The notes under the pieces were generated by a model. That model ran no database searches. It was not told where the DNA came from and saw only the letters and a program-made list of their open reading frames with translations. This document shows, piece after piece, positions 35,028-44,120 of a stretch of DNA of 64,000 nt. The stretch's first letter is position 1. The number at the start of each line of letters is the position of its first letter. This DNA is from Sphingopyxis sp. JAI128 (GTDB lineage Bacteria > Pseudomonadota > Alphaproteobacteria > Sphingomonadales > Sphingomonadaceae): positions 124,001 to 188,000 of the forward strand of contig NZ_JACHDA010000008.1 of assembly GCF_014207235.1 (NCBI RefSeq), written 5' to 3'. The translations under genes and the position numbers were made by a program.

Positions 35028-36179
35028 GTGAGCGACGCTTCCACAGCGGCAGATTTGCTGTGCGCCGACTGGCGGTCGGCAACATTTGTCGGACGAATTG
35101 CAACGCCGGAGGGTCCCTCGCCGATCCTGATCCGCGACGGCATGGTCTATGACGTGGCGGCAACGGCGCCGACCGTGTCCGCGCTTTTGGCTATGGATGA
35201 CCCCACGGCAGCCGCCGGAGAATGCCTCGGCGCGCTTGACGGGCTGCTGTCCGACCTGCCCCTCCTGTCGCCGGTCGATTTGCAATGCGTCAAGGCCGCA
35301 GGGGTAACCTTTGCGGTGTCGGCGGTAGAGCGCGTGATCGAGGAACGCGCGCGCGGTGACGCCAACGCCGCAGCCAGCGTGCGCGCGAAACTGGAAGACC
35401 GGATCGGCGGCAGCATCCGCTCCGTCGTTCCGGGCACTGCAGAAGCCGCGACGCTCAAAGCGGCGCTCGCCGACGAGGGACTCTGGTCGCAATATCTGGA
35501 AGTGGCGATCGGCCCGGACGCCGAGATTTTCACCAAAGCCCCGGTGCTTTCGACCGTCGGCTGGGGCGCGGAAATCGGCGTGCGTTCGGATTCGTCGTGG
35601 AACAATCCCGAACCCGAAATCGTCCTGGTTGTCGACCCGCGCGGACGGATCATGGGCGCGACGCTGGGCAACGACGTGAACCTGCGCGACTTCGAGGGGC
35701 GCAGCGCCCTTTTGCTGGGCAAGGCAAAGGACAATAACGCGTCCTGCGCGCTCGGCCCCTTCATCCGCCTGTTCGACCAGGGCTTCGCGATGGACGATGT
35801 GCGCGAGGCGGTGGTCGAGCTGACCATCGCGGGCGGCGACGGTTATCACCTGGCCGGCCTGTCCTCGATGCGCGAGATCAGCCGCGATCCCGAGGAACTC
35901 GTCCGTCAGGCGCTCAGCGAGCATCAATATCCCGACGGCTTCGCGCTCATGCTCGGCACGCTTTTCGCGCCGACGCAGGATCGCGACGCACCTGGCCGCG
36001 GCTTTACCCACAAGGCGGGCGATGTCGTGCGAATTTCCTCGCGGCGCCTCGGCACCTTGGTCAATCGCGTCACGACGTCGAAGGCCGCGCCGCCGTGGAC
36101 GGAGGGCATTACCGCGCTGATGGCAAACCTCGCCGGCCGCGGGCTGCTGCAACCGCAAACCGTGCGGGAATATAACTGA
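35028..36179 (+). CDS. xylX: 2-keto-3-deoxy-D-xylonate dehydratase, XylX-type FAH-fold enzyme
   Basis: Turns 2-keto-3-deoxyxylonate into 2-oxoglutarate semialdehyde in the Weimberg xylose pathway. It has 383 residues from GTG 35028 (GAGAGG upstream). It fits the Caulobacter XylX type in length and pattern: ADWRSATFVGRIATPEGPSPILI, CVKAAGVTFAVSAVERVIEER, EIFTKAPVLSTVGWGAEIGV, WNNPEPEIVLVVDPRGRI with metal-ligand Glu residues, TLGNDVNLRDFEGRSALLLGKAKDNNASCALGPF and FTHKAGDVVRISS. First gene of a xylX-xylB-xylC-transporter operon. Unlike Caulobacter, no xylD or xylA follow in this operon; the dehydratase at 25551 and dehydrogenase at 31001 probably fill in. Confidence 0.88.
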   Translation: MSDASTAADLLCADWRSATFVGRIATPEGPSPILIRDGMVYDVAATAPTVSALLAMDDPTAAAGECLGALDGLLSDLPLLSPVDLQCVKAAGVTFAVSAVERVIEERARGDANAAASVRAKLEDRIGGSIRSVVPGTAEAATLKAALADEGLWSQYLEVAIGPDAEIFTKAPVLSTVGWGAEIGVRSDSSWNNPEPEIVLVVDPRGRIMGATLGNDVNLRDFEGRSALLLGKAKDNNASCALGPFIRLFDQGFAMDDVREAVVELTIAGGDGYHLAGLSSMREISRDPEELVRQALSEHQYPDGFALMLGTLFAPTQDRDAPGRGFTHKAGDVVRISSRRLGTLVNRVTTSKAAPPWTEGITALMANLAGRGLLQPQTVREYN

Positions 36180-36230
36180 CATGGGCGCGATCCGACGATT
36201 CCCCCTCCCCGTTTTTGCCGGAGACCATCA

Positions 36231-37016
36231 TTGCTGAAGCTGAAGACCCCAACCACGGCACGCGCCGTATATCCCAGCCTGGAGGATAAGCATGTGCTCA
36301 TCACCGGCGGCGGCGCGGGCATCGGAGAGGCGCTCGTCGAGGCCTTTGCCCGTCAGGGCGCGCGCGTCCTGTTCGTCGACATTGTGGACGACCCCTCGCG
36401 CGATCTTGTCGAACGGCTCAGCGCCGAAACGGCCCATGCTCCCCTTTACCGTCACTGCGACCTGCGCGACATCGACGCGGTCCGGCGCACGATCGCCGAG
36501 TTTGAGCAGCAGAGCGGCGGAATCGACATTCTGGTCAACAACGCCGCCAATGACGACCGCCACAGCATCGAAGACATCACACCCGAATATTGGGACGAGC
36601 GCATTGCCGTGAACCTGCGCCATCTGTTCTTCGCCGCGCAGGCGGTCCTTCCGGCAATGCGGCGGGCCGGCGGCGGCGCCATCATCAACCTTGGGTCGAT
36701 CAGCTGGCATCTCGCGCTTGCCGACCTCGTCCTCTATCAGACGGCCAAGGCGGGGATCGAGGGGTTGACCCGTGCGCTGGCGCGCGACCTCGGTCCGGAC
36801 AATATTCGCGTCAACACGATCGTTCCCGGTAACGTCCAGACCCCGCGCCAGATGCGATGGTACACGCCGGAGGGCGAGGATGAGATCGTCTCGGCCCAAT
36901 GCCTCAAGGCCCGAATCCAGCCCGACGACGTCGCCGCGCTTGCCCTGTTCCTCGCCTCCGACGATGCACGTATGTGCACCGGCCATGAATATTTCGTCGA
37001 CGCGGGCTGGCGGTGA
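36231..37016 (+). CDS. xylB: D-xylose 1-dehydrogenase (short-chain dehydrogenase)
   Basis: NAD-dependent oxidation of xylose (and probably arabinose) to the lactone. The 261 residues follow Caulobacter XylB closely: YPSLEDKHVLITGGGAGIGEAL, DIVDDPSRDL, CDLRDIDAV, LVNNAANDDRH, YWDERIAVNLRHLFF, the catalytic Ser in INLGSISWHL, YxxxK in LVLYQTAKAGIEGLTRALAR, RVNTIVPGNVQTPRQ, WYTPEGEDEIVSAQCLK and CTGHEYFVDAGWR. The start is TTG 36231, with GGAG seven nt before it; no ATG or GTG is available in frame. The lactonase gene overlaps its end by 4 bp. Confidence 0.95.
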   Translation: MLKLKTPTTARAVYPSLEDKHVLITGGGAGIGEALVEAFARQGARVLFVDIVDDPSRDLVERLSAETAHAPLYRHCDLRDIDAVRRTIAEFEQQSGGIDILVNNAANDDRHSIEDITPEYWDERIAVNLRHLFFAAQAVLPAMRRAGGGAIINLGSISWHLALADLVLYQTAKAGIEGLTRALARDLGPDNIRVNTIVPGNVQTPRQMRWYTPEGEDEIVSAQCLKARIQPDDVAALALFLASDDARMCTGHEYFVDAGWR

Positions 37017-37897
37017 TGGCGGGACCGGCCGAACGCGCTTGCAAGGTGGGCGCCGAGCTTGGCGAAGGACCGTGCTGGTCCGCCCCCGAACAGCAACTCT
37101 GGTTCGTCGATATCAAGGGATTGAAGATTCATCGCTTCGACCCGGGGGCCGATAAGCTCGACAGCTGGGACGCGCCCGCGCAGCCCGGCTGGATATTCCC
37201 GACCGAATGCGGCCGGATGGTGGCGGGCCTGCAAAGCGGCCTTCACCTGTTCGATCCAGCAAGCGGCGGCTTTGACCTGCTCGCGACGCCCGAGCCGTCG
37301 GAACCCTGCAACCGCCTCAACGACGCCATCACCGACCGGTCGGGCGCCATCTGGTTCGGCAGCATGGACGATGGCGAAACGCGGGCGACGGGCCGTATCT
37401 ATCGGTTCGCCAACGGCGAGGTCGTCGCCACCGCCATTCCGCCATGTGCGATTACGAATGGGCCCGCGCTGTCGCCCGACGGCGGCACGCTCTATCATGT
37501 CGATACGCTGGGCGGCTCGATCGACGCCTATACGCTCGATGAGAGCGGTCTGCCCGTTTCGAGCCGCCGCCTCGTCACCATCGACACGCGGCAGGGCTAT
37601 CCCGACGGGCCGTCCGTCGACGCCGAAGGCTGCATCTGGATCGGCCTTTTCGGCGGCTGGAAAGCCCATCGTTATACGCCGACGGGCCAGTTGCTCGAAG
37701 AAGTGAGCTTCCCTGTGGCCAACATCACCAAGATCGCATTCGGGGGCGCGGATCTTTGCTCTGCCTATGCGACAACGGCGCACAAGGGCCTGTCGCCGGC
37801 CGAACGCGGGCAGCAACCCGATGCGGGCGATATTTTTACTTTTCGTGTCGACGTGCCGGGCCTTCCGGCACCGAAAGCGTCGCTGACCACCAGTTAG
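37013..37897 (+). CDS. xylC: Sugar lactone lactonase (SMP-30/gluconolactonase family), xylonolactonase
   Basis: Opens the lactone produced by XylB. The 294-residue six-bladed propeller has GAELGEGPCWSAPEQQLWFVDI with the metal-ligand Glu, GWIFPTECGRMVAGLQSGLHLFD, PCNRLNDAITDRSGAIWFGSM with the Asn ligand, TNGPALSPDGGTLYHVDT with the second Asn, and PDGPSVDAEGCIWIGLFGGW with the Asp ligand. It overlaps the xylB stop codon; GTG 37013 or ATG 37016 can start it. Position in the operon fits xylonolactonase, but arabino- and galactonolactone could also be used, as no other lactonase is present in the window. Confidence 0.92.
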   Translation: MMAGPAERACKVGAELGEGPCWSAPEQQLWFVDIKGLKIHRFDPGADKLDSWDAPAQPGWIFPTECGRMVAGLQSGLHLFDPASGGFDLLATPEPSEPCNRLNDAITDRSGAIWFGSMDDGETRATGRIYRFANGEVVATAIPPCAITNGPALSPDGGTLYHVDTLGGSIDAYTLDESGLPVSSRRLVTIDTRQGYPDGPSVDAEGCIWIGLFGGWKAHRYTPTGQLLEEVSFPVANITKIAFGGADLCSAYATTAHKGLSPAERGQQPDAGDIFTFRVDVPGLPAPKASLTTS

Positions 37898-37957
37898 ATC
37901 AGAATCGTTGCGCGACGTCCGGACAGAATGGCGCGCGCACAAGGGAGAGGGAATGAC

Positions 37958-39367
37958 ATGCGCGAAGACGCATCAGCACAAGTCAACATGGCCTTTATCG
38001 CCGCCATCGTTTCGGTGGCGACGATCGGCGGTTTCATGTTCGGATACGATAGCGGCGTCATCAACGGGACGCAGGACGGGCTCGAACATGCTTTCGATCT
38101 GAGCAAGCTCGGAACGGGGTTCAATGTCGGGGCCATTCTGGTCGGCTGCGCTTTCGGGGCGTTTGGCGCCGGCCGCCTCGCCGACCGGATCGGGCGGCGA
38201 AGCGTCATGATGATCGCGGCGATCCTGTTCCTGATCAGCGCCCTCGCTGCGGGCGCTGCGCCATCATCATCGATTTTCATCCTTGCCCGTCTGATCGGCG
38301 GGCTCGGCGTCGGCGCGGCGAGCGTCCTCTCCCCGGTCTATATCAGCGAGGTGACGCCGGCCTCGATCCGCGGACGCCTGTCCAGCATCCAGCAGATCAT
38401 GATTATCACTGGCCTTACGGGTGCCTTTGTCGCCAACTATGCCTTGGCCGCATCGGCGGGAGGATCGCAGGCAGAATTCTGGCTGGGCTATCCCGCATGG
38501 CGCTGGATGTTCTGGATGCAGGGCATTCCGGCCGTGATCTATTTCATCGCGCTGCTCTTCATCCCCGAAAGCCCGCGCTACCTTGTTGCGCGCGGACAAC
38601 AGGATCGCGCCCGCGCCGTCCTGACGCGCTTGTTCGGCGCCGCCGAAGCCGACCGCAAGATCAAGGAAATCGACGCGTCGCTGGCGGTCGATCATCACCG
38701 GCCGAAACTGTCCGATCTGATCGACCGGTCGACGGGCAAGGTTCGCAGGATCGTCTGGACGGGTATCGGCCTCGCCGTCTTCCAGCAACTCGTCGGCATC
38801 AACGTCGTCTTCTATTATGGCGCAGTGCTGTGGCAATCGGTCGGCTTCAGCGAGAATGACGCGCTGCAGATCAACATCGTTTCGGGCACGGTGTCGATCC
38901 TTGCCTGTATTGCAACCATCTTCCTCATCGACCGGATCGGCCGCAAGCCGCTTTTGCTCATCGGCTCGGCGGGCATGGCAGTGACCCTGTCGGTCGTTGC
39001 GCTGTGCTTTTCCAGCGGAACGCTCGAAAACGGCACGCTGCATCTTTCTGACAATGTCGGCATGATCGCGCTGATCGCCGCCAGTCTCTATGTCATCTTC
39101 TTCAATCTCAGCTGGGGGCCCGTCATGTGGGTGATGCTCGGCGAAATGTTCCCCAACCAGATCCGGGGATCGGGACTTGCCGTGGCGGGCTTCGCGCAGT
39201 GGATCGCCAATTTCGGGATCAGCGTCAGCTTTCCCGCGCTGGCAGCCTCGATCGGGCTCGTCGTAACCTACGGCTTCTATGCCGTATCGGCGCTGATCTC
39301 CTTCTTCTTCGTGCGGGCGATGGTCCACGAAACGCGGGGACTGGAACTCGAGGAGATGCAAGGCTGA
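37958..39367 (+). CDS. Sugar:H+ symporter of the XylE/sugar-porter family
   Basis: Inner-membrane importer, 469 residues, 12 helices. Sugar-porter signatures are GGFMFGYDSGVINGTQDGL, GRLADRIGRRSVMMI, ARLIGGLGVGAASVLSPVYISE, IPESPRYLVARGQ, QQLVGINVVFYYGAVLW, LIDRIGRKPLLLIGS and PVMWVMLGEMFPNQIRG. ATG 37958 is preceded by GGGAGAGGGAATG. Last gene of the xylX operon, so xylose is the likely substrate, though members also carry arabinose, galactose or glucose. Confidence 0.9.
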   Translation: MREDASAQVNMAFIAAIVSVATIGGFMFGYDSGVINGTQDGLEHAFDLSKLGTGFNVGAILVGCAFGAFGAGRLADRIGRRSVMMIAAILFLISALAAGAAPSSSIFILARLIGGLGVGAASVLSPVYISEVTPASIRGRLSSIQQIMIITGLTGAFVANYALAASAGGSQAEFWLGYPAWRWMFWMQGIPAVIYFIALLFIPESPRYLVARGQQDRARAVLTRLFGAAEADRKIKEIDASLAVDHHRPKLSDLIDRSTGKVRRIVWTGIGLAVFQQLVGINVVFYYGAVLWQSVGFSENDALQINIVSGTVSILACIATIFLIDRIGRKPLLLIGSAGMAVTLSVVALCFSSGTLENGTLHLSDNVGMIALIAASLYVIFFNLSWGPVMWVMLGEMFPNQIRGSGLAVAGFAQWIANFGISVSFPALAASIGLVVTYGFYAVSALISFFFVRAMVHETRGLELEEMQG

Positions 39368-39454
39368 GGAGCCGTCCGGCAGCCCTCCAGATCGCGGAAA
39401 CCGACAACCAATCGCCGTCACAATCGGTGACCGCATCATCAAGGAAGATGAAAA

Positions 39455-41338
39455 ATGATCCCGATCCTTCTCGCGGCGGCAGCGCCGCTGGCAGTCGCGT
39501 CACCCGATCAAAGCATCGTCATCAGCATCGCGGCCGACGGCAATACATATTCCGTGACCCGTAAGGGAGAAGATATCGTCCGCGACGCGCCATTGGGCCT
39601 GGTCATGGCGAATGCCCCGGAATTTTCCGGGCGGGAACAAACCGGTGCCCAAAAGCGATCGATCGACCGCACCATCCCCTTGACCGCCACGAAGGCGAAC
39701 GAGGCCAGGGATCATTATAACGGCGCCGTCATCCACTTTCGCGAAAGGGGGACGAACGGGCGAACGATGGCGATAGAAGCGCGCGCCTATAACGATGGCG
39801 TTGCGTTCCGTTACGTGCTGCCGGGCGGCAAGCCGGTTGCCGTCGCGGGAGAGAAAACCGGATTTCGCATGACCGGCGACACACGCTGCGAGGTGACCGA
39901 ATTCAGCAGTTCGCACGAATTGGCGTGGAATTCGGTGACGATCGCCACGCTCGACCGGGCCAAGCTTTACGACCTGCCCATGCTCTGCGCGACGTCCTCC
40001 GGGCGGACCAGTTTCGCCTTCGCCCAGGCAGGGATCGACGGCTATGCAAGCTCCGCGCTGAAGCCGGTCGACGGCGGTTTACAGGTTCAACTGTTGTCGC
40101 CCCGCGACAACCCCGGTCTGGCGGTCCAGTCCCCCGACGGCCTGCGCAGCGCCTGGCGCGTCATCATGGCCGGCGATCGCGCGGGCGACCTGATTGCTTC
40201 ACCCCTCATCGGCAATCTGTCGCGGCAGGCCAGCGGTGATTTCTCCTGGGTGAAGCCGGGTAAAGCCGCATGGGACTGGTGGTCCGGCCCGTCGACTTCC
40301 GAAAAACCGAGCATGGAGCGTTATCGCCGCTTCATCGATTTTGCGGCGCAATCGGGCTTTCGCTATTTCATGGTCGACGCGGGCTGGGCGTATAATTCTG
40401 GCGAGTGCTGCGGTGTCGAACCGAACCCGGATACCGACATCACCCGCGCCGAACCCGGCATCGATATTCCCGCCCTCGTGCAATATGCGAAGGGCAAGGG
40501 TGTGGACCTGCTGCTCTGGACGCATTGGGCCCATCTCGATGCCCGCATGGACGAGGCGCTCGACCTTTACCGGCGCTGGGGCATCAAGGGCGTGAAGGTC
40601 GATTTCATGGAACGCGACGATCAGCAGATGATCGATTTCTATGTGCGCGCTGCGGAAGCGACGGCAAAACGGCACTTGCTGCTCAACATGCACGGTGCCT
40701 TCCCGCCTTCGGGTCTTCAACGCACCTATCCCAACTACATCACGCAGGAAGGTGTGTTGGGCGCCGAATGGAACAAGTTCGGCTGGGGCCGGGTAACCCC
40801 CACGCACAATGTGAAGCTGGCCTATACGCGGATGCTGCTGGGGCCGATGGACTATACGCCGGGCGGCTTCCGCAATGGCGCGAAGGCGGCCGGTCCGGGC
40901 GACGGCTCTATGCCGACCACTCGACATACGCGCGGTCAGGCGCTGGCCCAGTACGTGGTCTACGACAGCCCGTTGCAAATGGTGTCCGACAAGCCCGAAG
41001 CCTATGCGAACGCCAGCGGCTTCGATTTCATCAAGCAGGTGCCGACCGCGTGGGACGAAACCCGCTTCATCGAAGGCACGCCGCAAAGCCATGTCGTCCT
41101 TGCCCGTCGCGAGGGGCAGGACTGGTATATCGGCGCCATGACAAACGAAGCGGCGCGCCGGGTAGATATCCCGCTTTCGCTGCTCGGATCGGGACGCTTT
41201 GAAGCAACCATATGGCAGGACGGCGCCTCCCCAAACGACGTGGAACGCACGACGCGACAGGTCACAAGCCGGGATACGCTGTCCATCCAGATGAGCGCAG
41301 GCGGCGGTACCGCCATCCATATCAAACCCGCATCCTGA
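39455..41338 (+). CDS. GH97 glycoside hydrolase, likely retaining alpha-galactosidase type, exported
   Basis: The 627 residues have a short signal peptide (ILLAAAAPLAVAS). An N-terminal beta-super-sandwich (to ~260) contains IVISIAADGNTYSVTRKGEDI, VAFRYVLPG and HELAWNS. The TIM barrel starts at KAAWDWWSGPST and includes YFMVDAGWAYN, VDLLLWTHWAHLD and GIKGVKVDFMERDDQQMIDFY. A C-terminal sandwich follows. The Asp in VKVDFMERDD sits where retaining GH97 enzymes have their nucleophile, favouring alpha-galactosidase over the inverting SusB-type alpha-glucosidase. That call is moderate. It lies 88 bp after the symporter; no motif A or B site was seen directly upstream, so it may read through from the xylose operon. 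Confidence 0.85.
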   Translation: MIPILLAAAAPLAVASPDQSIVISIAADGNTYSVTRKGEDIVRDAPLGLVMANAPEFSGREQTGAQKRSIDRTIPLTATKANEARDHYNGAVIHFRERGTNGRTMAIEARAYNDGVAFRYVLPGGKPVAVAGEKTGFRMTGDTRCEVTEFSSSHELAWNSVTIATLDRAKLYDLPMLCATSSGRTSFAFAQAGIDGYASSALKPVDGGLQVQLLSPRDNPGLAVQSPDGLRSAWRVIMAGDRAGDLIASPLIGNLSRQASGDFSWVKPGKAAWDWWSGPSTSEKPSMERYRRFIDFAAQSGFRYFMVDAGWAYNSGECCGVEPNPDTDITRAEPGIDIPALVQYAKGKGVDLLLWTHWAHLDARMDEALDLYRRWGIKGVKVDFMERDDQQMIDFYVRAAEATAKRHLLLNMHGAFPPSGLQRTYPNYITQEGVLGAEWNKFGWGRVTPTHNVKLAYTRMLLGPMDYTPGGFRNGAKAAGPGDGSMPTTRHTRGQALAQYVVYDSPLQMVSDKPEAYANASGFDFIKQVPTAWDETRFIEGTPQSHVVLARREGQDWYIGAMTNEAARRVDIPLSLLGSGRFEATIWQDGASPNDVERTTRQVTSRDTLSIQMSAGGGTAIHIKPAS

Positions 41339-41447
41339 CATAAATTCGGGGCAACGAGAAAGGCCGCCGCGCTCGGTAAGCACGACCGCCTTCATTTCGT
41401 CCCTTGCAATCATCTGCCGGGACGCGGCGACGCGGCAGCGCCGCTGA

Positions 41448-43565
41448 TCATTCCCCCGCTATCCCGGCCGGCCGGTCGGGAAGCGGAGCGTTGGGGTCGT
41501 AGGTCCAGACGGCCTCGTCCCGCAGATCCCCCGAAGACAACTCCATCCGGTTGCTTCCCGGCGTCAGGGCCACATCGGTCCAGGTCGCGACATGGTCGAT
41601 CACCGGCACTTCGGGATGGGTGCGTCCGTTCACCGTCAGGCGAACCGACGGCTGATTGCTGAAGGCCCGGACCGTCACCCGATCCTGCGTGCGGTACGTA
41701 TGGCGGCGCTCGGTCAGGTGCAGCATCGGCCGATCGGACCAGTTGGCCTGATACCAATAATAGGCATCCTTCCGCACCGCGCGATCATAAGTCACAAGGC
41801 CCTTGTCGTTCATGCCATTATGATCCCCTTCGCTCCGCCCGTCGGAGGCGAGGTCGAAGCCGACCCAGATGAAGGAACCCCACAGATAGGGCAGGTCCCG
41901 GATCCCCCGCCAATTCTCTTCATGATAGGCCGTCTGATATTGTTCGGGATGCCAGGCACTCGTCGTCACCGGCGGTGCCGGGTTGCTCTCCTGCGCGCGG
42001 ATGCCCGCGCCCGCGCCATATTCGCCCACCGCGAAGGCGCGCTCGGGAAAGCGCTCACGAAATTTCCGCGCCCATTCGCCCAGCGAACCCTTCTGATCGG
42101 GATACCAGCCGAAATAGCGGTTGAAGGCGCTTAGATCGGCAACCAACGCCTTGGGGTTGTCGTCATTCTGGCAGCAATGCGCGTAACTGGTCGGACGCGA
42201 CGGATCGGCGGCGCGCGCCGTCGCCTGCGCGGTGCGTAGCACGCGTAGCACATCGTCGCTCACCTCATAGACCTCATTGCCGAGTCCCCAGACGACGACC
42301 GACGGATGGTGCGCATTTTGCGCGATCAATTCCCGCATCTGCCCGGCGACATTGCGCTCGAACGCCTCACCCGCGTCGATCGCGCCGTTGAGCGGGATTT
42401 CCGTCCACACCAGCAGGCCCAGACGGTCCGCTTCGTCATAGGCGTGCTGCGGATGCTGATAATGCACGAAGCGAACGCCCGTCGCGCCCATGTCGGCGAT
42501 GATCCGCATATCCTCCGATATTTCCTCGTCGGAAACGGCGGTTCCCTTGCCGGGCCGCTGAGCATGGAAATAATTCACGCCATACATTCGATAGGGCTTG
42601 CCGTTCAGCAACAGCCCCTTGTCAGCCGTCACTTCGATCGAACGGATGCCGAGCGGAAGCTCGACGCGGTCGCGCACTCTCCCCTTCGCATCGGACAGCG
42701 TCGCGACCACCTTGTAGAGATAGGGATCGACGATGCCGTTCCACAGGCGCGGGTTCGACAGGGCCAGTTCGGCGGTTACTTCGCTTGTACGAGCGGACGG
42801 CAGGCTGGCCCGATCTTCGGCCCGGGCGACTTCCCGGCCCGCCGCATCCTGCAGGCTGATCCGATAGCGCACGCGCATATTGGCCTTCGTATCGTTCGAA
42901 AGCCGCAGACGCGCACGAATCTGCGCGGCGTCAGCCGTCGCCTTGGGCGTCGAGACATAGACGCCCGGGCCACCATTATCTTTCATGTCGAAATGCAGCG
43001 CGTCCGCCGATACCAGCCAGACGCGGCGGTACAGGCCCCCGAATACGGTGAAATCGCCGCCCAGCGGCGCTATGTCCGGCAGGCGGCTGTTATCGACGCG
43101 GACGGCGATGCTGTTGCTGCCCGCTTGCAGGGCGTCGGTGATATCGAAGCGGAAACGGGCATAGCCGCCTTCGTGCCGGCCGATGCTGCGTCCGTTGACC
43201 CAGAGATCGGTTGCCAGCGCGGCTCCGTCAAATTCCAGGAAGTAGCGGCGATCGGGCGCCTTCGCGGGCATCGTCACATGGGTTCGATACCAGGCAGGCC
43301 CGCGATAATAGTCCCCGCCATCATCGCCATCGCTGCCGTTGAACGTGTGCGGCAATGTGACGCGGGACCAGCTTTTATCGTCATAATCGGGCGATCCGGC
43401 GTCTGCCGCATCCGCGCGATGGAAGGTCCAGACGCCGTCGATCGGTGTCCTGCCGCGCTCCGCTGCCTGGGCCGGGCCTGCAGCCAAAAAGCCGAGAATG
43501 AACAGAAAGGTCCATAGCGGAGCCGTGAGCCGCCGGACCGTGAAATTGGCAATGCTGCTGAACAT
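41448..43565 (-). CDS. GH2 beta-galactosidase, exported
   Basis: Retaining glycosidase of 705 residues with a signal peptide ending at GPAQA-AE. Domains are the sugar-binding jelly roll (LPHTFNGSDGDDGGDYYRGPAWY), an Ig-like domain, and a TIM barrel. The barrel has YGVNYFHAQRPGKG, VRFVHYQHPQHAYDEADRLGLLVWTEIP, acid/base Glu in VVVWGLGNEVYEV and nucleophile Glu in FAVGEYGAGAG. A DUF4982-like C-terminal segment follows. It is shorter than the GH2 at 18398 and only loosely related. Divergent from the GH5 remnant, with adjacent motif B and motif A sites in the promoter. Likely acts on galactose side chains of xyloglucan or galactan. Confidence 0.9.
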   Translation of the reverse strand: MFSSIANFTVRRLTAPLWTFLFILGFLAAGPAQAAERGRTPIDGVWTFHRADAADAGSPDYDDKSWSRVTLPHTFNGSDGDDGGDYYRGPAWYRTHVTMPAKAPDRRYFLEFDGAALATDLWVNGRSIGRHEGGYARFRFDITDALQAGSNSIAVRVDNSRLPDIAPLGGDFTVFGGLYRRVWLVSADALHFDMKDNGGPGVYVSTPKATADAAQIRARLRLSNDTKANMRVRYRISLQDAAGREVARAEDRASLPSARTSEVTAELALSNPRLWNGIVDPYLYKVVATLSDAKGRVRDRVELPLGIRSIEVTADKGLLLNGKPYRMYGVNYFHAQRPGKGTAVSDEEISEDMRIIADMGATGVRFVHYQHPQHAYDEADRLGLLVWTEIPLNGAIDAGEAFERNVAGQMRELIAQNAHHPSVVVWGLGNEVYEVSDDVLRVLRTAQATARAADPSRPTSYAHCCQNDDNPKALVADLSAFNRYFGWYPDQKGSLGEWARKFRERFPERAFAVGEYGAGAGIRAQESNPAPPVTTSAWHPEQYQTAYHEENWRGIRDLPYLWGSFIWVGFDLASDGRSEGDHNGMNDKGLVTYDRAVRKDAYYWYQANWSDRPMLHLTERRHTYRTQDRVTVRAFSNQPSVRLTVNGRTHPEVPVIDHVATWTDVALTPGSNRMELSSGDLRDEAVWTYDPNAPLPDRPAGIAGE

Positions 43566-43677
43566 AGCGATTATTTATCTCCCGAGACCCTTCTGCGGGC
43601 TTTTTTGTCGCTCTCGATATGGCGCCGGCGAATGGAAGGATGCCGCTCCCAACACAGGCGTGACCGCAACCTCATTT

Positions 43678-43691
43678 TGTTATCGCTATCA
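43678..43691. promoter_or_regulatory. Motif B operator (GH2 / GH5-remnant promoter)
   Basis: TGTTATCGCTATCA, palindromic around the central CG, immediately next to a motif A core. Confidence 0.72.
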
Positions 43692-43706
43692 TCAGACAAA
43701 TATAAT
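43692..43706 (-). promoter_or_regulatory. Motif A site adjoining motif B (GH2 promoter)
   Basis: TCAGACAAATATAAT; the reverse complement has TTTGTCTGA, but the following bases are TGATAG rather than GTAWW because motif B begins there. Confidence 0.6.
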
Positions 43707-43770
43707 GTCCATCAGTCCAAACGGTCGGACCGCCGGCCGATAACGCGGACCAGGGAGAGGGAAAGAGCAG

Positions 43771-44065
43771 ATGGCTGACGCGGGTCGCGACCTGCCTACC
43801 AGAAAGCTTGCCATGCGCGGATTGGCGCTGCCGGTTCCGGCGGGGGGCGACCACCCGAAAATTGCCCCATCCATCGCAGCTATAACCAGACTTTTATCGA
43901 CGCCGTGGATCCGGACCGGCTTTACTGGATTCAATATGTCACCCAGTCGGCGTTCCAGCACGGCCTGGTACCGATGTATCGGGACACGGGCGACTTTCTG
44001 GCCGAAACACCGGGGCGGTGAAAGACGCCGAAGCGATCGAACGGATAATGGCGGTTACGAAGTAA
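43771..44065 (+). pseudogene. Decayed remnant of a GH5-type glycoside hydrolase
   Basis: GGGAGAGGGAAAGAGCAG precedes ATG 43771, yet the frame soon loses sense. Another frame (43851-44020) reads YNQTFIDAVDPDRLYWIQYV, then TQSAFQHGLVPMYRDTGDFL. After a further frame change (44009-44065) it gives TGAVKDAEAIERIMAVTK and a stop. This is the C-terminal pattern of GH5 cellulases (…GLVPxYWDTG…TGAVxDAEA…), with the Trp of YWD replaced by Arg. The bulk of the barrel between FIDAV and LYWIQYV is gone. So: internal deletion plus at least one frameshift, leaving an intact promoter and ribosome site. Identification as GH5 is from memory of the family's C-terminus. Confidence 0.65.
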
Positions 44066-44120
44066 AGGACGGAGCGCGGCGGGGGCTACCACGGATTGGG
44101 CAATGTCCCCGCAATGCCTT

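Noticed and set aside
41339-41447. Possible terminator between convergent GH97 and GH2 genes
   Set aside because: Only a short 5-bp stem (AAGGC with GCCTT) with poor continuation and no T-run could be drawn.
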